Source: Cupriavidus basilensis (GTDB lineage: Bacteria; Pseudomonadota; Gammaproteobacteria; Burkholderiales; Burkholderiaceae). From it: a stretch of 64,000 nucleotides of DNA. The stretch lies in the NCBI RefSeq assembly GCF_000832305.1, contig NZ_CP010536.1:3534001-3598000 (forward strand), given 5' to 3'. This document shows, one piece after another, positions 8,559 to 17,881 of the stretch. The notes under the pieces are model-generated. The model was given only the letters and a program-made list of their open reading frames with translations. It was not told the origin of the DNA and did no database searches. The stretch's first letter is position 1. Each line of letters starts with the position of its first letter. Both the position numbers and the translations under genes were made by a program.

Positions 8559-9650
8559 TCAGAAGAAATGGACAATGCCAAGCTGTGTGCCGTTGATCGC
8601 GCCGCCCGGCACCGACCTGATGCGTGCCGAAGGTTCCACAACAGCGGCACCGCCCAGCACGAAATTGCTGCGCGTGCCTTGCTGGTTCAGCCGCGAATAA
8701 GTGGCGTAGAGGGTTGTCCGCTTCGACAGCGCATAGCTATACATGGCGCCGACCTGGGAGGCATTGCCGTGGCCGAGGCCGGATAGATGGTCGCGGGTGT
8801 ATGCGTAGCCAAGGGCGAGCCTTGACGCGCCTGTGAATGAGTAAGCGAGGGACGTCGCAAGCAGGTTGGTATGTATGGTGCCGTTAGAGGCTTTCTCGTC
8901 GTTGGCGGAGAAGAAGAACTGCCAGTGGCTGTCAAGCGTATACGAACCGCCGCCCACCATCCGCGTCATCGCATAGCCGAGCGTTTCGTTCTTCACCCGC
9001 TCGTAGTTGGCACCGAGATAGACCGGCGTGCTGTCGTACTCCAGCGAAAAATGAACGTTTTGATTTCCTTGATTCTGCGGCAGGATTGCGCCACCGGAGA
9101 CAGCGCCGCGTGCATACAGCCCCTGAAACCTGAGCCCTGCAATCACTGGCGAAATATAGCCAATCGCGTTGTCGGCTCGCACCGTTGTGCCGGACATGTT
9201 GTTCCAGCCTGACGCCTGCGTCGCCGCGTAAAACGCATCCAGGCGGCCGCCCATCAGGAATTGCGGACTGTTCTGGCGCCCGAGCCGCACTTCACCATAC
9301 TGACCGCTGGCCAGGCCGACCCACGCTTGCCGATTGAAAAGACGGTTCGAATCTGCCTGCGTGCCGTCGTTCGAATTGATCCCGCTCTCCAGCGCGAACG
9401 TCGCCTTATTGCCACCGCCCAGATCCTCACTGCCTCTGATGCCCCAGCGGCTTCCGAAAAGGCCGCTGGCGTCAATGCGCGTGACGGCGGGGACGCCAGC
9501 GGCATGAATGCTTGTCACGAAGGTGTCGATGTTCCCATACAGGGTAACGCTCGATTGCGCTCGGGCCATGCCTGGCGCCGCGAGGATGGCCAGTGTTGCG
9601 GTAAATATCGACAAGCCCGTATTGGGAGCGAAACGTTGACGGTGTTCCAT
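8559..9650 (-). CDS. Outer membrane porin (Gram-negative trimeric porin, Porin_4 type)
   Basis: ATG 9650 is chosen because TCACGGAGGA lies about ten bases upstream and a Sec signal peptide follows directly (cleavage after MARA, residue 31, giving QSSVTLYGNID). The mature 332-residue protein has the beta-proteobacterial porin layout: SSVTLYG start, GSRWGIRGSEDLGGG, NRQAWVGL, GEVRLGRQ, and a terminal Phe (GTQLGIVHFF) recognised by the BAM machinery. It forms a general diffusion channel in the outer membrane. It carries upstream the same 41-bp element as the two ABC-transporter operons further right, which implies it is the outer-membrane entry route for their substrate. The long in-frame extension to 9923 is not coding in appearance. 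Confidence 0.92.
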   Translation of the reverse strand: MEHRQRFAPNTGLSIFTATLAILAAPGMARAQSSVTLYGNIDTFVTSIHAAGVPAVTRIDASGLFGSRWGIRGSEDLGGGNKATFALESGINSNDGTQADSNRLFNRQAWVGLASGQYGEVRLGRQNSPQFLMGGRLDAFYAATQASGWNNMSGTTVRADNAIGYISPVIAGLRFQGLYARGAVSGGAILPQNQGNQNVHFSLEYDSTPVYLGANYERVKNETLGYAMTRMVGGGSYTLDSHWQFFFSANDEKASNGTIHTNLLATSLAYSFTGASRLALGYAYTRDHLSGLGHGNASQVGAMYSYALSKRTTLYATYSRLNQQGTRSNFVLGGAAVVEPSARIRSVPGGAINGTQLGIVHFF

Positions 9651-9897
9651 TTGAGTAGTCTTCCTCCGTGATGTAAGCGGCGCGCTCGTTTCTCGATGCG
9701 GTGCGTCCGCCATGGACTTCGGCTTGGTCCATCCTGTTTTCCGTAGCCACACAATTTTGAATACGAAATCTATGGATAGAAAATGATCAACAGGTTTATA
9801 GGTAACGCGGGATATGGATAAGCAAACGAGGATGCGCACCATCCAGCGACATGGAACCGGCTGAATGGCTCGAATTATAAATTTGTAAAATTCTTTC

Positions 9898-9938
9898 GTC
9901 GCATGCTCATTTATTGCCCGCATATAACATCCGGTTAA
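9898..9938 (-). promoter_or_regulatory. Conserved 41-bp element with LysR box, upstream of the porin gene
   Basis: On the + strand the element reads GTCGCATGCT, 15 bases, TATAAC, 5 bases, GTTAA. The core TAAC-N5-GTTA is a T-N11-A LysR-type box with dyad arms. The same gapless arrangement occurs at 17882-17922 and 28606-28646, each upstream of a minus-strand operon of this island. Confidence 0.65.
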
Positions 9939-10005
9939 ACACTCAAGACAAATATTTGCTATGTAAATACTGATTTATTCAGAGCGAACGTCATCGCTGA
10001 GTGGC

Positions 10006-10407
10006 TTGTACGTATTGCCGGGTGCATACCCAAGAGACGAGTCGGAGATGAAGCGACGGATCTGCCTTGCCGAAGCGGAAAATCGCGGCAAGAAGCGCCT
10101 GATAGCGGTGGTCGAGCCGTACTACGCCAAGAGCCATCGCGGACGGCAGCCGATCGGACTGGCGCGGATGCTGCGCGTCTGGTTCCTTCAGCAGTGGTAT
10201 GGGCTGTCAGCCGAGGCGCTGCAAGACACGCTGCATGACAGCATGGCGAAGCGCGTGCTCGCCGGGGACGAGCTGACACGACAACTGATCGACGAGATCG
10301 GCATCATGTTGCGCGTGCGGGGGCTGATCATGAAGGAAGGCATGATTGTCGATGCCACCATCGTCGATGGCGCCACCGTCGATCAGGATCACCTGAGTCT
10401 TTGCTGA
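10006..10407 (+). pseudogene. IS5-family transposase fragment with internal deletion
   Basis: From about 10048 the frame reads MKRRICLAEAENRGKK and then GRQPIGLARMLRVWFLQQWY, the N-terminal domain typical of IS5 transposases. After ALQDTLHDSMAKRVLAG the expected helix-turn-helix and linker are missing and the text jumps to LIDEIGIMLRVRGLIMKEG followed by MIVDATIVDGATV, which contains the first catalytic Asp region. The frame ends at 10407, so the rest of the DDE domain is absent. It lies between the porin gene and the first catabolic operon. Inactive. Confidence 0.8.
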
Positions 10408-10532
10408 CTGCGACATGGCGCGTCAGGCATGGATCGAAGAAGCCGTGGCCCGCCGAAGCGGCTCAGGCCTTTTTAGTCAGGGGGCCGCAGGAATCTCCCC
10501 CCTGATGGACGGAGCGTATTCCAAACGCCCAA

Positions 10533-10562
10533 ACCGGCTCGCTCCCTCATGGGCGAGCCGGT
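10533..10562 (-). terminator. Perfect 10-bp stem hairpin ending the first catabolic operon
   Basis: ACCGGCTCGC and GCGAGCCGGT pair perfectly around a ten-base loop, 11 bp beyond the SDR stop codon at 10573. Only a short TTT follows on the minus strand, so termination is likely but its mechanism is unclear. Confidence 0.55.
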
Positions 10563-10572
10563 CGCGAGCACA

Positions 10573-11358
10573 TCAGACGCTTTGCAGATAGCCGCCGTCG
10601 ACGCGAACGATCGATCCGGTCATGTACGATGCGCGCTCACTGGCAAGGAAGGTAACTACGTCTGCGTATTCAGCCGGTGTGCCGTAGCGTGCCATCGGAA
10701 TCGAAGCCACGCTTTCGCTGATCACAGCGTCAAGCGGACGATTTTGGCGTTCAGCCTTCATCACATCGAGATACCGGATTCGGCTGGTGGCAATCCGGCC
10801 AGGGAGAATCACATTCACCGTCACGTTGTCCGCGGCAACCTCGCGGGCCAGCGATTTCGACCATCCCACCAGCGACATCCGCAACGCATTCGACATAGCG
10901 AGATTGGGAATCGGAGCGATGATTCCGGACGACGAACTCGTGATCACCCGTCCCCACTTCCGAGCGCGCATACCCGGCAAAATCCTGTCAGTGATCGCGA
11001 TCACCGACAACACCATCGCGTTGAACTGTTTGGCCCACACTTCCGGATCGACGCCGCTCGCTTCCGATGGCGGCGGTCCGCCCGTATTGTTGACAAGAAT
11101 GTCGACCGGCCCGAATTGTTGCTCGATCTGCGACACATGCCGGTCGGCCGCGGCGCGGTCGCCCAGTTCCCAGCAGTGCGTGATACAGCGCCCGCCGTCC
11201 TCCTCGATGCTTGCGGCCGTTGCGGCGAGCGCCTGTTCATCTACGTCCGCAAGCGCGACGCTCACCCCCTCCTGTGCGAGCTGGCGAGAAATAGCGCTGC
11301 CAAGTCCACCGCCGGCGCCAAGCACAAGTGCGACACGGCCGGAAATTTTTAAATCCAT
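10573..11358 (-). CDS. SDR-fold oxidoreductase lacking the YxxxK motif
   Basis: ATG 11358 has AGGAGA seven bases upstream. The 261-residue product has the Rossmann motif GAGGGLGS (residues about 15-22), the NNTGG motif (about 88-92) and the C-terminal ASYMTGSIVRVDGG typical of FabG-like short-chain dehydrogenases. The catalytic region reads SSSSGIIAPIPNLAMSNALR: the Ser block is there but the usual YxxxK is replaced by a SNALR-type segment. I recall an SDR subgroup with this substitution whose chemistry is unclear. It is the last gene of the operon that starts at 17772, 30 bp after the ATPase gene, so it should act on the transported substrate or a product of it. Confidence 0.85.
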   Translation of the reverse strand: MDLKISGRVALVLGAGGGLGSAISRQLAQEGVSVALADVDEQALAATAASIEEDGGRCITHCWELGDRAAADRHVSQIEQQFGPVDILVNNTGGPPPSEASGVDPEVWAKQFNAMVLSVIAITDRILPGMRARKWGRVITSSSSGIIAPIPNLAMSNALRMSLVGWSKSLAREVAADNVTVNVILPGRIATSRIRYLDVMKAERQNRPLDAVISESVASIPMARYGTPAEYADVVTFLASERASYMTGSIVRVDGGYLQSV

Positions 11359-11387
11359 GAGTTGTTCTCCTTTCAATCTTTATCAAT

Positions 11388-12170
11388 TTATCGATTCAAT
11401 ATCTGGCCGAGAAACGCTCTCGCGCGCTCGCTCTTCGGCATCGAGAAGAACGCTTCCGGCTGCGCCTCTTCGACGATTTCACCCTTGTCCATGAAGAGAA
11501 TCCGGTCTGCGACCGTGCGCGCAAAACCCATCTCGTGCGTGACACAGACCATCGTCATGCCATCGCGCGCGAGTTGCATCATCACGTCGAGAACTTCCTT
11601 GATCATTTCGGGATCGAGTGCCGAGGTCGGCTCGTCGAACAGCATCATCTTCGGCTTCATGCACAACGCCCGGGCAATGGCCACGCGCTGCTGCTGGCCA
11701 CCAGAGAGCTGGGCCGGATAGCGGTCAGCCTTATCGCCGATGCGCACGCGCTCAAGGAAATGGCGTGCTGTTTCTTCCGCTTCCTTCTTCTTGATCCCGC
11801 GAATCTTCATCGGCGCGATCATCAGGTTTTGCAACACGGACAGATGCGGGAACAGGTTGAACTGCTGGAACACCATACCGACCTCGCGGCGCACGAAGCT
11901 GATATTTCGCGGGCTCTTGGTGAGGCTCACGCCTTCGACCAGGATCTCGCCCTGCTGATGTTCCTCCAGCCGGTTTATGCAGCGAATCATCGTGGATTTG
12001 CCCGAGCCGGATGGACCGCATATGACGATCCTCTCGCCGCGCTGCACACGCATATCGATATTGGATAACACCTGGGTTTCGCCAAACCATTTGCTAACGC
12101 GGCGCAGTTCTATCGTGGCCGGCTGGCTTGCGGCATCTTGCGCGGGGGGATTGTTCTCGAGGGCTCTCAT
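11388..12170 (-). CDS. Polar amino acid-type ABC transporter ATP-binding protein
   Basis: ATG 12170 follows AGGTGA with five-base spacing and is preferred over the GTG at 12179. The 260-residue product has Walker [11 protein letters not shown]-loop ([11 protein letters not shown]), ABC signature LSGGQQQR, Walker [15 protein letters not shown] and the H-loop (VCVTHEMGF), all intact and typical of the GlnQ/HisP group. It should power import by the two permeases at 13973-15323 with the binding protein at 15388-16260. Unusually the ATPase gene is separated from the permease genes by an epimerase and an SDR gene. Confidence 0.95.
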   Translation of the reverse strand: MRALENNPPAQDAASQPATIELRRVSKWFGETQVLSNIDMRVQRGERIVICGPSGSGKSTMIRCINRLEEHQQGEILVEGVSLTKSPRNISFVRREVGMVFQQFNLFPHLSVLQNLMIAPMKIRGIKKKEAEETARHFLERVRIGDKADRYPAQLSGGQQQRVAIARALCMKPKMMLFDEPTSALDPEMIKEVLDVMMQLARDGMTMVCVTHEMGFARTVADRILFMDKGEIVEEAQPEAFFSMPKSERARAFLGQILNR

Positions 12171-12189
12171 AAGGTTCACCTAGGTTTCG

Positions 12190-12963
12190 TCAAGCGGCCA
12201 TCCAGCCGCCGTCGATCATTAAATTTTCGCCGGTGATGAAAGTCGCCTCGTCTGAGGCGAGAAAGAGCGCGGCGCTTGCGACATCGTCCGGGCGTCCGAG
12301 GCGCGGCATCGGCGTGCGGGCTTCCGAGTATTCAAGTGCTGCCGCCGAGGCAGCCGGGCCGGCCTTGCCTGTCACGATCTTTCCGGGGGCAACCGCATTG
12401 CAGATGATGCCTTGGTCGGCATAGTCGACCGCGATCTGGCGCGTCAGGTAGACGACACCCGCCTTTGATGTGCCATACGCGACGTTGCGCGGCGCGCAGA
12501 CCATGCCATGCTGCGACGACACGTTGACGATGCGGCCACGCGCTTCGCGACATACTTCCTGCTTAAGCATCGCGCTGACCGCCGCGCGTGACATCAGGAA
12601 CACACCCGTGAGATTCACCGCCATAACGCGATTCCATTCATCGATGGTGGTTTCCGTCAGCGGCTTGCCCGCGCTGATCGCGGCATCGTTGACGAGCACA
12701 TCGAGCCGGCCATAGCGCCGCACGGCATGGGCGACCGCGGCGTCGGCATCGGATTCCTGCGCGACATCGGTGCGGATGAATTCGACTTCGTGCCCCTCCA
12801 ATCGCAGCACGTCCGCGGTCGGAACGCCACCTTCGCGGACGGTCTCGGTGATGTCGGCGAGCACAAGGCGTGCGCCCTCACGACCGAAACGCAGCGCGAT
12901 CGCCCGACCAATGCCGGACGAGGCCCCGGTGACAAGCACGGACTTTCCCTCAAGACGTCGCAT
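12190..12963 (-). CDS. Short-chain dehydrogenase/reductase, classical type
   Basis: The 257-residue product (ATG 12963, overlapping the upstream epimerase gene by 14 bp) has TGASSGIGRA (residues about 10-19), NDAA, the catalytic Ser in VNVSSQHG and the intact YGTSK motif (Tyr and Lys four apart), followed by the FabG-type ending FITGENLMIDGG. It should oxidise or reduce an alcohol/ketone with NAD(P). Translational overlap with the epimerase gene indicates tight co-expression in the ureide-like catabolic operon. The substrate cannot be read from sequence. Confidence 0.9.
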   Translation of the reverse strand: MRRLEGKSVLVTGASSGIGRAIALRFGREGARLVLADITETVREGGVPTADVLRLEGHEVEFIRTDVAQESDADAAVAHAVRRYGRLDVLVNDAAISAGKPLTETTIDEWNRVMAVNLTGVFLMSRAAVSAMLKQEVCREARGRIVNVSSQHGMVCAPRNVAYGTSKAGVVYLTRQIAVDYADQGIICNAVAPGKIVTGKAGPAASAAALEYSEARTPMPRLGRPDDVASAALFLASDEATFITGENLMIDGGWMAA

Positions 12964-13963
12964 CCTTGCCCTCCAATTGGTTGACCGGGCTGGAATCACT
13001 CGAAAGCCACGCGAGATAGTCGTTGGCGGCGGCCTTCAGGTCGAAGCGGCTGACGTAGTTCAGTTCTGTCATCAGTCGTGCGATGCTTAGCGCGGGACGA
13101 TCCATTGGCAGCACGTAGTCAACCGTCGCCGGTTCGCCAGGTTCACTGAAACGCCAACGCAGGCCAGGAAAATGATGCGCGAGTGCGGCGCACCACTGCG
13201 GTAGGTCGGTCAGGCAACCACCACCGATGTGATAGACCGCGTGCGCCAAGGCTGGCGCGCCGGCAAGCCGCACAAGCGCGTCGGCCGCATCCCGGGCATA
13301 AAGCCAGTCGGCGGTCATCGGTCGAGGCAACACGATCTCGTCGCCGGCGATCGCGGCGCACGTCACCTGCCGGTGCGGGCTCAAATGCTCGCGCGCTCCA
13401 CTCGCGCGTTCCCATGGTCCAAATACAGGCCCGAGCCGCGCAACGCGCACATCGAGTCCGTGAAGCTCGCCGATTCGCAACGCCGCTTGTTCGGCCGCGA
13501 GCTTGCTGATCCCATAAAGACCCGCCGGCGCCGGTGTCGATGCGCTCTCCTCATAGCAACCCGACGCAGCCGGTGCCGTGAAGCCGTAGACGGAGACCGA
13601 GCTAACGACGACCACCCGTTTCAGGTTGGGCGAACGTGCGCACCGCTGTAGCAGGCGGGCGGTAGCAACCACGTTGACATCGAAGATACGCGCGGCGTCG
13701 TCGCGTTCACTCTCGGGGCCGGGCGTCATGGCAGCCGCATGAATCACGCGGTCGATCGTCCCGGCTGCGAAAGCCCGCTCGAGATCGGCGTCGGAACGGA
13801 TATCGCCATTCACGATGCGGCAGCCTGGCTGAGAGGCTAAAGCACACGTTTCGCCGCTCACCATCGGCAGATCAAAGAGCACGATCTGCTCGCCAGCTTG
13901 TAGCGATCTCTCCGCGATCGCCAGGCCGATAAAGCCGGTACCTCCAGTTACCAAGGTCGTCAT
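12950..13963 (-). CDS. NAD(P)-dependent epimerase/dehydratase family protein
   Basis: The 337-residue product opens with the extended-SDR nucleotide motif TGGTGFIG (residues 6-13), has SSVSVYG and the catalytic pair YGISK (about 172-176), and YHIGGG near the C-terminal substrate domain. Sugar epimerases have this fold, but its place in an amino-acid/ureide operon suggests a different hydroxy- or keto-substrate. It has a clear paralogue in the second operon (23516-24520) with the same motifs and the same YHIG element, which ties the two operons together. Confidence 0.9.
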   Translation of the reverse strand: MTTLVTGGTGFIGLAIAERSLQAGEQIVLFDLPMVSGETCALASQPGCRIVNGDIRSDADLERAFAAGTIDRVIHAAAMTPGPESERDDAARIFDVNVVATARLLQRCARSPNLKRVVVVSSVSVYGFTAPAASGCYEESASTPAPAGLYGISKLAAEQAALRIGELHGLDVRVARLGPVFGPWERASGAREHLSPHRQVTCAAIAGDEIVLPRPMTADWLYARDAADALVRLAGAPALAHAVYHIGGGCLTDLPQWCAALAHHFPGLRWRFSEPGEPATVDYVLPMDRPALSIARLMTELNYVSRFDLKAAANDYLAWLSSDSSPVNQLEGKDATS

Positions 13964-13972
13964 GGGTGCACC

Positions 13973-14644
13973 TTATCGGCTCTTCAGCGTCTGGCGTTCA
14001 AGGCGCGCTACCCAGCGCGCCATCGGCCACAGCAGCACGAAGAAAATCAGGGCCGCTGCGATCAGCGGCGTCGGATTGTAGGTTTGCTCCTGAGCTACGC
14101 GCGACGAGCGCAGCAGTTCCGGGAGCGAGACGAGCGAAGCGATTGACGTTGCCTTGATCAGTTCCAGAGAATTGCTCGCCAGCGGAGCAAGTACGTTTCG
14201 CACCGCCTGCGGCAGCACGATATAGGCGATCTCACGGATCGGGCCGAACCCGAGCGAGCGCGCGGCTTCGCGCTGGCCGTGTGGAACGGATTCGATCCCG
14301 GCACGAAAGATTTCGCCGTAGTAACCGGAATTGTTTAGCGCCAGCGCTAGCACCACTGCGGTGAAACTGTCCAGCGTGATACCAAAAAACGGCAAGCCGT
14401 AAAAGATCAGGGCGAGCAAGACAACCACAGGAAACGACCTGAACAGATCGATGTACGTCAACAGCGCGAGGTTCAGCGAGCGTCGATGGAAGCTGTAAGC
14501 CACGGCAATCGCAACGCCGAGCGCGATGGAGACCGGCGCCGCAACCAGCGCAAGCAGGATGGTCAGCTTCAGGCCCTGCAGCAGCAATGGATAAACCTGT
14601 CGCAGGGATTCCAGGTTGAAGAAATTGTCGAGGAATAGGTCCAT
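13973..14644 (-). CDS. Amino acid ABC transporter permease (HisM/GlnP type)
   Basis: ATG 14644 has GAGG just upstream; the longer frame to 14680 would overlap the preceding permease. The 223-residue product has about five membrane helices and the cytoplasmic EAA loop (AARSLGFGPIRE then VLPQA) that docks on the ATPase. It starts seven bases after the stop of the other permease gene, so the two form the usual heterodimeric pore. Confidence 0.93.
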   Translation of the reverse strand: MDLFLDNFFNLESLRQVYPLLLQGLKLTILLALVAAPVSIALGVAIAVAYSFHRRSLNLALLTYIDLFRSFPVVVLLALIFYGLPFFGITLDSFTAVVLALALNNSGYYGEIFRAGIESVPHGQREAARSLGFGPIREIAYIVLPQAVRNVLAPLASNSLELIKATSIASLVSLPELLRSSRVAQEQTYNPTPLIAAALIFFVLLWPMARWVARLERQTLKSR

Positions 14645-14651
14645 ATGAGCC

Positions 14652-15323
14652 TCACGAGCCAACGCAGTAAGCCCGCTCAAGCCAGCGGCTCGCGACGACC
14701 AGCGGGATGAAGAACACGAGGTAGCATGCCGCCGCGAGCGTAAGCGGCGACGGATTCGCCAGCATTCCGACCAGGCTCTGCGCTTGCCCGAGTACTTCCG
14801 GCAACGCCACGGCGGTGCCCAGCGCGGTGCCCTTGCTTACCGCGATGGCGCGGTTGGTCAGAAGGGGAATGGACATCCGCACAGCCTGCGGCAAAATAAT
14901 GGTGAAGAGCGTACGAAAGGAGCCGAACCCGAGCGCGCGCGCTGCATCCCACTGGCCACGCGGCAACGCTTTGATCGACGACCAGAAGATCTCCGATGCA
15001 AACGCAGACAGCACCGCGCCAAGGCCCAACACGGTGGTCACGAGCGGCGAAAGCTTGATGCCGATGTACGGCAGCCCGAAATAGACCAGCACGAGCACGA
15101 CGAGCTGCGGCATTGTTCGGAAGAAATCGACGTAGAAAATGATCAGCGCATTGATTGCGCGCACTTCCATCGTCCGTACGATGGTGAGCAGCAGACCCCA
15201 GGCCATCCCGATGATGATCACAAGCAGGGAGACCAATACGGTAATGCCGAAGCCACTGAGGATCAACGGCATCGACTGGCTAAAGACGCTGACGTTGAAG
15301 AAATTATCGACGATGCGATCCAT
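14652..15323 (-). CDS. Amino acid ABC transporter permease (HisQ/GlnP type)
   Basis: The 223-residue product has about five hydrophobic segments and the EAA loop (DAARALGFGSFRT, then ILPQA). It lies 64 bp after the binding-protein gene and 7 bp before the second permease gene. Both permeases begin with a similar amphipathic stretch (DNFFNxxxxxQ), indicating that they are duplicates. Together with 11388-12170 and 15388-16260 it completes a polar amino acid uptake system. Confidence 0.93.
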   Translation of the reverse strand: MDRIVDNFFNVSVFSQSMPLILSGFGITVLVSLLVIIIGMAWGLLLTIVRTMEVRAINALIIFYVDFFRTMPQLVVLVLVYFGLPYIGIKLSPLVTTVLGLGAVLSAFASEIFWSSIKALPRGQWDAARALGFGSFRTLFTIILPQAVRMSIPLLTNRAIAVSKGTALGTAVALPEVLGQAQSLVGMLANPSPLTLAAACYLVFFIPLVVASRWLERAYCVGS

Positions 15324-15387
15324 GCTACTTATGCCTAAACGGTGGGGGAAGCGCCAGCCCGCACACGCGGACCGGCGACTTGGGTCG

Positions 15388-16260
15388 TCAATTGCATTGC
15401 GGCGTATGCGGGTGCGGATCGTAGCCCTTGAAGCCCGGCGCGCCGTAACCCGGATAGACCGTGTCGGCGGCTGAACCCTTGCCGGGCGCCGTGCCGTACC
15501 ATTTCACATACATTTTGCGAAGCGTGCCATCCAGCTTCATGCATTTCAGGGCTTCGTCAACCTTGTTCCGATAGGCCACATCGTCGGGGCGGAATGCATA
15601 GCCAAAGTTGCGGCCGTTGAAATCTTCGTAGCCGACCTTGATCGACTTATTCCGGCTGGCAGCGAACACCACCGTGGGGATTTCATTCAGCGCTGTGAAT
15701 GCGCGCCCGGTAATGACGGCCTGAACCGTGTCGGGAAACGCGTCGTACCGCTGGATCTCGAAGCCGAATTTCGCGGCATTCTCCGTCGCCCAGGTATCGG
15801 AAATGGTGCCGCGATTGACGGCCACATCCTTCCCCCTAAGGTCTTCAAATCCCTTCATTTGATCGTTCGCGCGCACCAGGAATCCATTGCCGGTGGAAAT
15901 AATGGGCTCGGTAAACAGCACGCGTTCGGCACGATCGGCAGTGATGTTCAACGGGTTTACCGTGAATTCAATGCGTTTCGAAAACAACGCCGAGAACAGC
16001 CCCGAGAAATTGATATCCACGATCTTCACACCAGGGCGACCGATGCGGCGCGCGACCTCGTTGATTAGATCGACACCGAAGCCTTGCGGACCGGTTTCGG
16101 TGCGCGTGACCCATGGCGCGATCCCGAAATCGGTGCCGACCACGACGGGCTGGCTGGCCGGATGTTCCGATTCGGCCGCCTGACTCGCGGCGTAGCCCAA
16201 CGCAAGCAACAGGCCGACGCACGCGACGACCGCCTTACGCGATGATTTTCCGAGATTCAT
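15388..16260 (-). CDS. ABC transporter substrate-binding protein (family 3, polar amino acid type)
   Basis: The 290-residue product has a Sec signal peptide (cleavage near residue 28, SQAAE). Family-3 binding-protein features follow: GFGVDLINEVARRIG, the TADRAERVLFTEP signature and DLRGKDVAVNRGT. A short Pro/His-rich tail (GYDPHPHTPQCN) ends in a free cysteine. It should capture a small polar solute in the periplasm. It is transcribed after the two ureide-type enzyme genes and before its permeases. The ligand is inferred to be a ureide, hydantoin or amino acid derivative only from the neighbouring enzymes. Confidence 0.93.
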   Translation of the reverse strand: MNLGKSSRKAVVACVGLLLALGYAASQAAESEHPASQPVVVGTDFGIAPWVTRTETGPQGFGVDLINEVARRIGRPGVKIVDINFSGLFSALFSKRIEFTVNPLNITADRAERVLFTEPIISTGNGFLVRANDQMKGFEDLRGKDVAVNRGTISDTWATENAAKFGFEIQRYDAFPDTVQAVITGRAFTALNEIPTVVFAASRNKSIKVGYEDFNGRNFGYAFRPDDVAYRNKVDEALKCMKLDGTLRKMYVKWYGTAPGKGSAADTVYPGYGAPGFKGYDPHPHTPQCN

Positions 16261-16283
16261 TTTTTCCGCTCACTGTTTGAAGT

Positions 16284-17219
16284 TTATCGATGGGATTGCA
16301 AAGGCTTGACCGAATGAGGGTGTGACGCGTACCAGTGATGCGCGATATCCGCACGCCGGCAGACCCAGACATCTTTGTGACGCGACACGTGATCGAGAAA
16401 CCGTCGCAGGCCGGCGGCGCGTCCCGGATGGCCACTCAGGCGCAGATGCAAGCCGACGGACATCAGCTTTGGTGCGTCGGCACCTTCCTCATAAAGCAGG
16501 TCGAACGCGTCGCGCAAATACTCGTAAAAGTCGTTGCCGGTCGCCATGCCGCCGCGGATGAACTTGGCATCGTTGTTGACAAGCCCATAGGGAATGACCA
16601 GATGCGGCTTGCCGGCAGCCATGGTCCAGTAGGGAAGCTCGTCGTTATAGGCGTCCGAGTCGTACAGGAAACCGCCCTCCTCGGCGACTAACCTTCGCGT
16701 ATTCAACCCCGGGCCATAGCGGCAATACCAGCCGAGCGGACGCTCACCGACGCTTCGTGCGAGGCTCGCCACGGTGCGGCGGATACGCTCGCGTTCGGTG
16801 GCTTCGTCGAACAGTTGGTGCCGCTCCCAACGCCAGCCATGCGCGCACACGTCGAAAGCGAATTCCCGGATGGCCGCGCACGCTTCGGGGTTACGTTCGA
16901 GCGCCAGCGCGCAGCCGAAAACGGTCGCAGGCATACCGTGTTGCTGAAGCAAACGCGCGATGCGCCAGAATCCGATACGGCTGCCATATTCGAACATCGA
17001 TTCGGCGGCAAGATCGCGCCCGTCGAATCCACCCGCGCCACCCTCGGTAAGTCCGGCTTCGGTCGCCGGATCTCCGTCCCCGATGGACGGTTCACCGCCT
17101 TCCTCGTAGTTGATGCAGAAATTCAGAGCAAGGCGAGCGCCGCCGGGCCACTTCGGATCCGGCGGAGTGCGGCCATAACCCACGAAATCGCGAACGAACG
17201 AATCATCTGGCTTCGACAT
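16284..17219 (-). CDS. Polysaccharide deacetylase family protein, PuuE-type allantoinase-like
   Basis: The 311-residue product has the NodB-fold features of the metal-independent allantoinase PuuE: RDFVGYGRTPPDPKWPGGAR start, NFCINYEEGGE, FEYGSRIGFWRI, AHGWRWERHQ and the late block SVGLHLRLSGHPGRAAG. PuuE opens the hydantoin ring of allantoin. Members of this family also act on other cyclic amides, so the substrate is uncertain. The gene overlaps ureidoglycolate lyase by 17 bp, which supports a ring-opening role in ureide breakdown. No allantoicase gene is in the window. Confidence 0.85.
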   Translation of the reverse strand: MSKPDDSFVRDFVGYGRTPPDPKWPGGARLALNFCINYEEGGEPSIGDGDPATEAGLTEGGAGGFDGRDLAAESMFEYGSRIGFWRIARLLQQHGMPATVFGCALALERNPEACAAIREFAFDVCAHGWRWERHQLFDEATERERIRRTVASLARSVGERPLGWYCRYGPGLNTRRLVAEEGGFLYDSDAYNDELPYWTMAAGKPHLVIPYGLVNNDAKFIRGGMATGNDFYEYLRDAFDLLYEEGADAPKLMSVGLHLRLSGHPGRAAGLRRFLDHVSRHKDVWVCRRADIAHHWYASHPHSVKPLQSHR

Positions 17220-17772
17220 TGAACGCTCCTGCAGTGCCGGCCGCCGGCAACTTCACCCGCACCGGCGTTTCGAGTTCGAAAAAAGTGTCGTCGTCGTGCT
17301 GACCGGATATCGTCGTCACGACCGCAAAACGGGTCCGGTCATCGAGTACGGTCAACCCGTGATGCCAGACATTGCGGCGATAGGTGACTGCCTGATCGGC
17401 CTGCGCGATCAGTGCACGCAGCGTCGATAAATCAGGACTTCCGTCCGCGGCCGCATGACACACGACCACCAGGTACCTGCCCTCGCGAATCGGAATGAAG
17501 GTCTGAGCGGCATACGGATGGCGCTCGAGCTTGGCGACCTCGATCAGGTCGCCTGCAACCTGCGGCGGCCAACTCACCCACAACGCAGGCTCGCCCGTCT
17601 CGGAGGACGACTCGAACGCGAGCTTGAAGTGATTGCGCCGCTGACCATTGGCAATCGCGATGACGTCGCCGAACGGGGCAAACGCTTCCGCGGTCAAGGG
17701 GCTTGGGGTCAGCATGAGAAACGAAGCATTCGGATCTGGCATAAGCGGATGTTGTGGCTCAAGGAATTCCAT
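17203..17772 (-). CDS. Ureidoglycolate lyase family protein (AllA-like)
   Basis: The 189-residue product matches the AllA cupin family: AEAFAPFGDVI near the start, FIPIREGRYLVVVCHA, and YRRNVWHHGLTVLDDRTRFAVV, containing the His pair expected at the active site. AllA cleaves ureidoglycolate to glyoxylate and urea. The first gene of the operon, it ends inside the PuuE-like gene. The start is uncertain: ATG 17772 has no clear ribosome-binding site, and later ATGs (17742 and about 17715) are possible. Homologues with other carbamoyl-alpha-hydroxy substrates exist, so the exact reaction is inferred. Confidence 0.85.
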   Translation of the reverse strand: MEFLEPQHPLMPDPNASFLMLTPSPLTAEAFAPFGDVIAIANGQRRNHFKLAFESSSETGEPALWVSWPPQVAGDLIEVAKLERHPYAAQTFIPIREGRYLVVVCHAAADGSPDLSTLRALIAQADQAVTYRRNVWHHGLTVLDDRTRFAVVTTISGQHDDDTFFELETPVRVKLPAAGTAGAFNVEAR

Positions 17773-17881
17773 GGCATGGCGTTACCGCAACTCAACGACA
17801 CTGTCGAGCGCGTTTTCACACGCTTTGCGGCTGCGGGCAGGGGCGCGATACCGACAGATTTAACCATTTCAAATTCCGAAT

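Noticed and set aside
15646..15673. Fifth GGAATAA box (minus strand near 15652)
   Set aside because: It lies inside the binding-protein gene and has no CGGTTY at the 14-base spacing.
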